64,000 nucleotides of DNA from Cynocephalus volans (lineage: Eukaryota; Chordata; Mammalia; Dermoptera; Cynocephalidae). Where the stretch lies: assembly GCF_027409185.1 (NCBI RefSeq), contig NC_084468.1, positions 104,284,001 through 104,348,000 of the forward strand. Reading direction: 5' to 3'. Shown here in pieces: positions 51,700 to 64,000 of the stretch; the first letter of the stretch is position 1, and each line of letters opens with the position of its first letter. The notes beneath the pieces were generated by a model, which made no database searches, was not told where the DNA came from, and saw only the letters and a list, made by a program, of their open reading frames with translations. The position numbers were made by a program, and so were the translations under genes.

Positions 51700-54600
51700 G
51701 TGAAGTGTTGCAATGAACATGGTAGTGCAGGCATCTTTTTGATATATTGATTTTATTTCCTTTGGGTATATAGCCAGTAGTGAGATAGCTTAGCTCAGTT
51801 GTAAGGTACATCTATTTTTAGTTCTCTGAGGAATCTCCATACTGTTTTCCATAGTGTGGCTGTACCAATTTACATTCTCACCAGCAATATAAGAGAGTTC
51901 CCTTTTCTCCACATTTTTACCAGCATTTGTTATTTTTTATCTTTTTGATAACAGCCATTCTAACAAGGGTGAAATGATATCTCATTGTGGTTTTAATTTG
52001 TGTTTCCTTGGTGAATAGTGATGTTGAGCATTTTTTCATAGGTCTGTTTGTCATTTGTATGTCTTCTTTTGAGAAATATCTGTTTGGGTTCTTGCCCATT
52101 TTTTAAATGAGTTATTTATTTTCTTGCTGTTGAGTTTCTTACATATTCTGGATATTAGCTCCTTGTCTGATGTGTAGTTTGCAAACATTTTCTCCCATTC
52201 TGTAGGTTGTCTCTTCACTTTGTTAATCATGAAGCTTTTTAGTTTGATATAGTGTATGAAAATATATAACAAATTTATAGTATATAGAAATACATTGGGG
52301 TATTTTTTATTTAGTTGCTAGTGCCTTGTAGTCTCATTCAAAAAAACACTGCCCATGCCCATTTCATATAGTGTTTCCCCTATGATTTCTTCTAGTAGTT
52401 TCAGGTCTTAAATTTTGGTCTTTGATCCATTTGGGATTGATTTTTGTACAGAATGAGGTAGAGGTCTAGTTTCAGTCATCTACTTGTGGATATCCAGTTT
52501 TCCAAGCACCATTTATTGAAGAGGCTGTCTTTTCCCCAGTGTACATTTTTGGCACCTTTGTTGAAAATCAGTTGGCTATAAATGTGAGGGTTTATTTCTG
52601 CTCTGTATTCTGTTCATTTGGTCCATTTGTCTATTTTTTGCCAGTGCCTGCTGTTTTGGTTACTATAGTTTTATAGTATATTTTAATTCAGGAAGTGTGA
52701 TGCCTCTAACTTTGTTCTTTTTGTTCATGATTGCTTTCACTATACCAGTCTTTTGTGGCTCCACAGAAATTTTAGAATTGTTTTTTCTATTTCTGTGAAA
52801 ATGGCATTGGTATTTTGATTAGGGATTGCATTAGATGTGTAGATTGCTTTGGGTAATATGGATGTTTTGATGATCTTAAATTCTTCCAGCCCATGAACAT
52901 GGGATATCTTTACATTTGTTTGTGTCCTCTTCAGGTTTTTTCACCCATGATTTATAGATTTCATTATAGATATCTTTTACCTCCTTGGTTAAATTTACTC
53001 CTGGAAATTTCATTTTGTTTGATAGATATTGTGAATGAAATTGCCTTCATGATTTCTTCTTCAACTGTTTTGTTATTGGTGTATGAGAAGTCTGTCTATT
53101 GATTTCTGTGTGTTGATTTTGTATCTTGCTGCTATACTGAATTCATTCCTAGTAATTTTTCAGAGGAGTCTAGGGTTTTCTATGTGTGAATCATATCATC
53201 TGCAAGTAAGGATAGTTTGACTTCCTCCTTTCTGATTTGGATACACTTTATTGCTTTCTCTTGCCTTATTTTGCTGGCTAGAACTTCCAATACTATGGTG
53301 ATTAAGAGTGGGGGAAGTGGGCATCCTTCTCTCGTTCCATATCTTAGAGGAAAAGCCTCCAATTTTTGTCCATTCAATATGATATTAGCTGTGGCTTTGT
53401 CATATATGGCCTTTATTGTGTTGCGGTACATACCTTCTATACCTAGTTTGTTGAGTATTTTTATTATGAGGTTGTTGGATTTTATCAAATGCTTTTTCTT
53501 TGTCTGTTGCAATGATCATATGTTTTTTTCCTTCATTCTGTTGTTGTGATGTATCGTGTTTATTGATTTGTGCATTTTGAACCATCCTTGCATCCCTGGG
53601 ATAGATTCCACTTGATCATGGTGAATGATCTTTTTAATGTTTTATTGGATTCTGTTTGCTAGTATTTGTTGAGGATCTTCACATCTGTGTTCATTAGGAA
53701 TGTTGGTCTGTTTTCTTTTTTTGTTGCATCTTTTTTCAGTTTTGGTATAAGGTTAATGCTGGCCTTGTAGAAACAGTTTGGAAATATTCGCTCCTCTTCA
53801 ATTTTTGTGAAGAGTTCAAGAAGACTTGGTATTCTTCTTTTAAGGTTTTGGTAGAATTTGGCAGTGAAACCATCTGGTTTTAGAGTTTTCTTTGTTGTGA
53901 GACTTTTTATTACTGCTTCAGTCTCATTACTAGTTTTTGTATTGTTTAGATTTTCTAATTCTTCACAATTCAACCTTGGTAGTTGTCTAGTTCTTCACAA
54001 TTCAACCTTGGTAGGTTGTATGTGTCCAGGAATTTATCCATTTCTTCTAGGTTTTTCAGTTTTTTAGCAAATAGTTGTTTTTAATAGTCTGTTATGATCC
54101 TGTGTATTTCTGTGGTATCAATTGTAATGTCTTCTTTATTCATTTCTGGTTTTATTTATTTGAGTCTTCTCTGTTTTATTCTTTAGTCTAATGGTTTATC
54201 AATTTTGTTTATCTTTTCTAAAAACCAACTATTCATTTCATCAATATTTTTTATTATTTTATAAATATCTAATTCCTTTATTTCTGCTGTGATTTTTGTT
54301 ACTTCTCCTTCTCCTAATTTTAGGTTTGTTTTGTTTTTGTTTTTCTAGTTCCTTGAGGTGGAATGTTTGGTTATTTGAAGGCTTTCTACTTTTTTGATGT
54401 AGACATTTATTGCTATAAACTTCCCTCTTGGAACTGCTTTGGATATATCCTATAGGTTCTGGCATGCTGTGTTTCATTTGCATTTGTTTTTAGGCATTTT
54501 AAATTTCCTTTTTGATTTTTTCTTTAACCCATTCATTGATTAAGAGCATGTTGTTTAAGTTCCATATTATTGTAGTTTCCAGTGACCTGTCTGTTACTGA

Positions 54601-55300
54601 TTTCTAGTTTTATTCCATTGTGGTTGGACAAGATAGTATGATTTCATTTTTAGAAAATTTGTTGTGACTTGTTTTGTGACTAGTATATGGTCTTTTCTAG
54701 AGAATGTTCCATGTGCTAGTTAGAAAAATGTGTATTCTGCAGTTGTTGAATGAAATGTTCTATAAATGTCCATTAGGTCTAATTGGTCTAGAAAGGAGAT
54801 TAACTCTGATTTTCTTGGTTAATTTTCTGTCTGGATGATCTGTCCTTTGCTGAAAGGGGGTTAATAAAGTCTCCAACTCTTATTGTGTTGGAGTCTATTT
54901 CTACCATTATGTCTAGTAGTATTTGCTTTATATATCTGGGTGCTCTGGAGTTGGGTGTATGTATATTTAGAATTGTTATATCATCTTGTTGAACTGATCC
55001 CTGTATCATTATAATGACCTTTATCATTTTTTTTTACTTTCCTTAGCTTGAAGTCTGTTTTATCTGTTATAAGCATAGATACTCCTGGTCTTTTTTGATT
55101 TCCATTTGCAGGAAATATCTTTTTCCAATTCTTCACTTTAATGTGTGTCTTCATAGGTGAAGTGAGTTTCCTATAGGTAGTATATTGTTCTTATTTTATA
55201 ATCCATTCTGCTGCTCTGTGTCTTTTAATTGTGGAAATTAATTCATTTGCATTTAGAGTTATCGTTACACAGGGACTTGTTAATGTCATTTTGCTACTTT
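51700..55300 (-). pseudogene. L1 ORF2 relic (endonuclease, reverse transcriptase, C-terminus)
   Basis: On the minus strand the parts are in normal order. Endonuclease-domain text lies around 54820-55030 (DDITILNIHTPN and VGDFINPLS). Sequence before and within the reverse transcriptase lies at 53660-53970 ([24 protein letters not shown]). Palm-domain text lies at 53180-53560 ([32 protein letters not shown] and LLADDM, where the family has FADDM). C-terminal text lies at 51917-52272 ([20 protein letters not shown] and [13 protein letters not shown]). Stops and frameshifts separate all of them. A 28-base word is tandemly repeated at 53955-54014. Confidence 0.88.
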
Positions 55301-55749
55301 TTTTCTGGTTTTGTAGAACCTTCTTTCCTTTTTTCCAGTCTTACTTTCTTCCTTTGTGATTAAGTGGTTTCCTCTAATAGAATATTTTGATTTCTCACTA
55401 CTTATTTTTAGTATGTCTACTACTGGTTTTTGTGCTATGGTTACCAAGAGGTTTACACAAAATGTTATAGTTATAATAAATTATTTAAAAATAATAACAA
55501 CTTTGATGGCTAAGAAAAAAGAAAAAAACAAAGCCAACTCTACAGTTTAACATTATTCTTCCCCGCTTTCTGACAGTCCACTGTTTCAAGTTACAACTTT
55601 TAATATTTTCTATCTCTTATTCAGTTGTTGAATTTGTTATTATCTTTTTGGGTTTGTCCTTTAGTATTCATAGTGAGGATATAAGTGGTTTATTCACCAG
55701 CCTTATAACATTGAAGTATTCTGAGATTGTTTACGTACTTCATTAGTGA

Positions 55750-56850
55750 GTTTTATACCTTCAAATCTTTCAGTGTGAAGAACTCACTTTAGCATTTCTT
55801 GTGAGGCAGGTCTAATGTTGGTGAATTTCCTTAGCTTTTGTTTGTCTGGGAAAGACTTTATTTTTCCTTCATATTTGAAGGTTAGCTTTGCTGGATACAG
55901 AATTCTTGGCTGACAGTCTTTTTCCTTCAGCACTCTGAATATATCATCCCATTCCCTCCTGGCCATTAGGGTTTCTGCTGAGAAATCCACTGAGAGATAT
56001 ATTGAGGCTCTGTTGAATGTTGTGTTTTTCTCTTGCTGCTTTCAGTATTTTTTATCTTTGCTTTTTAATAATTTGATTATGATGTGCTTGGGGTATTTCT
56101 CTTTGAACTGAATGTGGTTGGTGACCTCTGAGCTTCCTGTACCTGAATGCTGTTATCTTTCTCCATATTTGGGAAATTTTCAACCATTATTGCCTTAAAT
56201 ATGCTTTCTAGGTCTCTTCCTTTTTGTCTCCTTTGGATCCTCCAATTATGCAGAGGTTATTTTGCTTGAATGAGTCCCATAACTGCTTCAATTCTGTTTC
56301 ATTTTTTCTTATTCTTTTTTCTTTTTGCTCCTCTGATTGGTTAATTTCATATGTTCTACCTTTGAGCTCACTGATTCTGTCCTCTGACCAAGTTTGCTGT
56401 TGGAGCTCTTTACTAAGTTTTTTACTTCACATTAATGTACTCTTTATTTCTAGAATTTCTATTTGGCTTTTAAAAGTAGATTCTATTTCTTTGTCAAGTT
56501 TCTTGTTCTACTCCTGGATTGTTTTCCAATTATCGTTTAATTTTCTATCTGTATTTTCTTGTGATTCCCTGAACATCTTTAAGTGGATTATTCTGAATTC
56601 CCTGTCAGGCATTTCATAAATCCTCTGTTCTTCTGGGTTCATTTTTGTTGGTTTCCTCTGGTGTCATATTTTTCTGTTCTTTCTTGATTTTTGTGTCTTC
56701 AGGTTGTTGCCTGGGCATTTGAGATGGCTGCCTCTTCCAGGTTTTATAGTTGTACTTTGGTGCTGTTAGACCTTTGCTGCTCAATGTCAGAACTTTGTCT
56801 TTGGTCTTTGGTTGTTTTCCATTCTCTGGTGGAATAATAGCAACCGCCAC
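55750..56850 (-). pseudogene. L1 ORF1 relic (RNA-binding protein)
   Basis: ORF1 encodes the trimeric RNA-binding chaperone of L1. On the minus strand the N-terminal and coiled-coil parts are at about 56250-56850, and the conserved C-terminal domain (DFSAETLMARREWDDIF and PRILYPAKLTFKYEGKIK) is at 55784-55990. Multiple stops interrupt it. Confidence 0.8.
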
Positions 56851-56859
56851 CTCTTAAAA

Positions 56860-57780
56860 ACTGCTGGAAGTAATTTGATACCCTGTGGTTAATTCCTGGA
56901 TTGGGGGACATTTACTTTGGGGACTGGAACTTGAACTCTGTGCCTGAGCAAAATTACTGTTGTTTCTCAGATTGGTACCAGATTTTAAATGTCGGCCTTT
57001 TAGTAATTTCCTGATCATGTGGGAAATTCCAAATGCCTCTGGGATATGTGGAAATTCCAGCCTGGGACTGAGTCTTTCTCACAAACTGTGCCCCCTGCAG
57101 TTCTATTGCACTTACCAGTCTCCCCTTGTGTGGCAATTATGTTGATGAGAAGGCAGATCAGCTGCCTACACCGCTCCCCTATACAGTCTTATTGGATCAG
57201 TGTCCCCCACCCCCGCTTACTGCAAACATTTCTCATGGGGCAGGCTCTGCAAGAGTTCCCTGTGAAGACTCACCAAACTCTGGGTGATTTCTTTCTCCTG
57301 TTGGCTGTGGCCCCTCCCTCATATGTCTGCACAAGGGAAGCTTGTGAGCAGCTTTGCTGGTCTGGGAAATGGGATGGTGCACTCCAAAGTGATTTTTTTT
57401 TTTTTTTTTACCAGAGGTTGCCACACCCTTTTTCTCTGCAGATTCCAAGTAGCTTCATGCAAAGGGCGCTACTGCTGCTTTGCCATGTTTAGGTAGCTGC
57501 TGCATATTCTGGTAGCTGCTCATTGAGTGGTTGGGGCTGGGTTTGACCTGGATAATCCCTCCTCCTGCTCCTTGTGGCTTTCCACACCTTCGTGGACTCT
57601 TAGTGTTGTGTGTTTTTCTCTTGCTGCTTTCAGTATTCTTGGGTCTCTCTTCCTTCTGCTCCAAGTTCCAGTGATTACAGGATGGAAGTTTTTGTGTTTT
57701 AATTGATGTAAGTTGATTGGTTGTGAGGGGCAGCAACCCAGGAATCCTCCATTCCACCACCTTGTTGATGCCACTTCCCG
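56860..57780 (-). promoter_or_regulatory. 5' UTR of the antisense L1
   Basis: GC-richer sequence of about 920 bases lies ahead of ORF1 at the L1's 5' end. L1 5' UTRs hold an internal sense promoter and, in some families, an antisense promoter. An antisense promoter here would fire on the + strand, towards the USP53 exon at 57879. Activity cannot be judged from this sequence. Confidence 0.6.
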
Positions 57781-57791
57781 TCTGAGCATAG
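57781..57791 (+). repeat. Right target-site duplication of the antisense L1
   Basis: An exact 11-base copy of 51376-51386 (TCTGAGCATAG). Confidence 0.82.
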
Positions 57792-57878
57792 TGTTCTGAG
57801 TTTGTGTTATAATGAAATTATTGAAGTGGTTTTAAAGTTGTTGGCATGAAACTTACTGATGTACTTGTTGATTCCCAG

Positions 57879-58013
57879 ACAATATTTGCACAGTTTCAAC
57901 ACAGTCGAGAAAAAGCACTTCCCTCAGATAACATAAGGCATGCTCTTGCAGAAAGCTTCAAAGATGAGCAGCGATTTCAACTTGGTCTTATGGATGATGC
58001 TGCTGAGTGCTTT
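57879..58013 (+). CDS. USP53: USP53 coding exon, residues 80-124
   Basis: A 135-base exon between TTCCCAG and GTAAGT, phase 0 at both ends. It encodes [20 protein letters not shown] through [10 protein letters not shown]. The DDAAECF segment is the family's conserved QQDA(H/A)EFL-like region that follows the Cys box. The frame is intact. It follows the L1's 5' end by 98 bases. Confidence 0.97.
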
Positions 58014-59048
58014 GTAAGTATTTCTGATAATCTTTAAGAAGGCAGGATAGTAGTTTTCATTTGCTACATGATGCAGATTTTGAGAAAAATGAAACAAAAA
58101 TTTATAGCAATAGAAAAGTGTTAGAACTGGTCAGTGGATTCATGTCTTACCCATCCTTCAAGGATCTATTTAAACTCATCTGTATTTTGTGTTATACTTT
58201 TGGTTTGATTATTTCTGCTGCTATAATTTTTACTGAGTGTGAGGCCACTAAAATATTTTAAAATTTATTTGTTGCAGCAAGAACTTTGCTAAACATAAAT
58301 TATATTACTTAAATTAGTGTTCTACCTCAACAGGTTTTCCATGTCCAACACATCCCCAGCAGTAATATTTCTCACTGCATGCATTGAGTCTCACTGGGAG
58401 AGAAGGGGATCTTGTTTGGCAACTGTCAAGGCCACCATTTCTGATACATGCCATACTCCGGGTTGAGAATCACTGAGGTTGTTATTCTAAGGCACTGTGT
58501 TACCACCATATTAATAAGTAGAGCATTCCTTTGATTAGGAATATATATACCCTATATACCTTCTAAAATATGTATGTTGTTTATTAAATGTCTCAGTAAT
58601 ATAGATGCCACCTACATGTAAGACAGAACCATTTCTTCTCTTAGCATTATTTGAGCCTCCTTACTATAGTGTCCATTCAACCTGTCCCTTTACATTCCAT
58701 TTTCAGTGGCCACCAGATTAATATAATTTTCTTCAAGTTAATGCTTACTCTTCAAATATTTCTGTGATTCACACCTACACTTTTTCTGCAGACATTTAAT
58801 GTCCTTTATAATTAAATGTTACATTATACTGTTTGTTTTGCTAAAAAAAATTTTTTAAGCTAATGCTACAAATGGTGAATAACTGAACAACATTTGAAGT
58901 GTTGATTAGAGAGGAAAGCTAAAAAGCTGACAATGTGTATGATGCTCCTAAATTTACACTTTGGAAAATCTTCAGTTAAAAAGAGTTGTATTTTGAAGTG
59001 TTCTCTGTAAGATCAACAACTCCTATGTCATTTTTATTTTTAAATTAG
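58014..59048 (+). other. USP53: USP53 intron 4
   Basis: The intron runs from the GTAAGT donor to the acceptor ending AG at 59047-59048. A small hAT/MER5-like relic is suggested at about 58335-58480 (GTTGAGAATCACTGAGG). The rest is AT-rich. Confidence 0.85.
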
Positions 59049-59242
<194 letters not shown>

Positions 59243-59325
59243 TGTGTGTGTCGTAGCTGTGGAGCATCATCAGATCCTCTACCTTTTACAGAATTTGTGC
59301 GGTACATTTCTACAACAGCCCTATG
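59243..59325 (+). CDS. USP53: USP53 coding exon, residues 163-190
   Basis: An 83-base exon, phase 0 at the start and phase 2 at the end (the codon for Cys190 is split TG|C), donor GTAAGA. It encodes CVCRSCGASSDPLPFTEFVR and then YISTTAL. The C-X2-C pair at 165 and 168 is one half of the zinc-ribbon-like finger of the USP fold. Confidence 0.97.
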
Positions 59326-63314
<3,989 letters not shown>

Positions 63315-63464
63315 CTTTTTTATAGGGTTACTGATGAAAATGCCAAAAATAGTGAACTTCACCTTGTTGGTATGATCTGCTATACCAGCCAACATTACTG
63401 TGCCTTTGCTTTTCATACCAAGAGTTCCAAATGGGTATTTTTTGATGATGCAAATGTGAAAGAG
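63315..63464 (+). CDS. USP53: USP53 coding exon, residues 275-324
   Basis: A 150-base exon, phase 0 at both ends, donor GTAAGT. It encodes [20 protein letters not shown] and then [20 protein letters not shown] and [10 protein letters not shown]. This is the His box of the USP fold: His301 stands where active family members have the general base (usual GHY; here QHY), and FDD supplies the acidic partner (318-319). The remaining exons, including the long C-terminal tail, lie beyond the window. Confidence 0.97.
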
Positions 63465-64000
63465 GTAAGTGACACTTTCACTAACTGGAACAATTATTTT
63501 TTTTGTACTTTTCACGAAAAAAATGTTATAATAATAATGGTATAGAAAATGACATAATTGTTGTACAACATAATAACAAATGAATGTAATAATAATAGCA
63601 TCATTAAGTTCAAACTTATTTTTATTATTAACATATGCCTTATTTTGAAGCCAACTTTTAAACCAGTCCATTTCCAGAATAATAAAAAGTTGACTAAGAA
63701 ATGTTAGTATACAAATATTAACTGTTAGTGATCCCTGTGTCAGTAATGATCATGCCCTTTTGTCTGATACATAGATATATGTATTTCTTTGTAGATAGTT
63801 CACAGTTGCTTGTGTAACTATTGATGAAAACATACTTGCTTTTAAAAATATTTTTATGACAATGTTTTTAAATTTTGAGTGTGGTATACAGTTATATATA
63901 TCGGTTATATCCTTTGGTAAATAATTTACTTATTCAAACATAATATTGTGTAGAAAACTAGTGAATAGTAGTTCTTAATAAGGAGTATTGCAATCAGTGA
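63465..64000 (+). other. USP53: USP53 intron 9, cut by window edge
   Basis: It starts with GTAAGT. The remaining 536 bases are AT-rich; no exon or repeat was recognised. Confidence 0.85.

Larger units (their letters stand above)
51387..57780 (-). mobile_element. Near full-length LINE-1, antisense to USP53
   Basis: About 6.4 kb between matching 11-bp duplications. The T-rich run at 51389-51412 is the reversed poly(A) tail. From right to left it shows a 5' UTR (about 56860-57780), ORF1 (about 55750-56850), ORF2 (about 51700-55300) and a 3' UTR. Many stops and shifts break both frames, so it is immobile. The divergence suggests a mid-aged primate or euarchontan L1. The retained 5' UTR is unusual, since most L1 copies are 5'-truncated. 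Confidence 0.9.

Noticed and set aside
53180..53549. 110-codon frames on both strands
   Set aside because: The minus frame is L1 reverse transcriptase; the plus frame is its mirror image and has no meaning.
51917..57789. Many minus-strand frames that might be host genes in a USP53 intron
   Set aside because: They follow the order of L1 ORF1 and ORF2 between two target-site duplications.

Overview
This is a 64-kb piece of nuclear mammalian DNA: AT-rich, intron-dominated and full of interspersed repeats. Two genes identify the locus. The last coding exon of MYOZ2 (myozenin-2/calsarcin-1) lies at 1974-2208. The CpG-island promoter and the first eight coding exons of USP53 (a ubiquitin-specific-protease-family protein of cell junctions) lie from about 22.6 kb to the right edge. 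Both genes read on the + strand, the same order and orientation as on human chromosome 4q26. The species clue is a family of tRNA-derived SINEs with A and B boxes, in single, half and dimeric forms. They look like the CYN-SINEs of colugos (Dermoptera, Galeopterus/Cynocephalus), so a colugo is the most likely source. That call rests on recognising the repeat, not on a search.

Layout. 1-1973: last MYOZ2 intron. 1974-about 3015: terminal MYOZ2 exon. 3-22.6 kb: intergenic DNA holding a 5'-truncated processed pseudogene of PRRC2A with a 16-bp target-site duplication, a 778-bp L1-mobilised element with GC-rich ~70-bp tandem repeats, two young SINEs, a mariner-type MITE, and MER5, MIR, L2 and LTR relics. 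22.6-23.5 kb: CpG island and USP53 exon 1. 23.2-42.9 kb: intron 1, with a MaLR LTR, a gammaretrovirus-like provirus fragment (5' LTR, tRNA-Pro-type primer site, damaged gag, protease start), several solo LTRs and nested L1 pieces. 42.9-43.6 kb: exon with long 5' UTR and the USP53 start codon. 47.8 kb to the end: the catalytic-domain exons, with residues 1-324 visible. Intron 3 carries a nearly complete but decayed antisense L1 (51387-57780) whose 5' end lies 98 bp before the next exon.

The genes do not form a pathway. MYOZ2 is a Z-disc protein of heart and slow muscle. USP53 is a junction-associated member of the deubiquitinase family. I found no new multi-gene system, CRISPR array, rRNA or functional tRNA gene. 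The most interesting material is repeat biology: a possible SVA-like composite retroelement, a GC-rich block of unknown type, perfect SRF-type CArG boxes carried inside the SINEs, and the L1 next to a USP53 exon. Boundaries backed by target-site duplications or splice sites are exact; those of old repeats are approximate.
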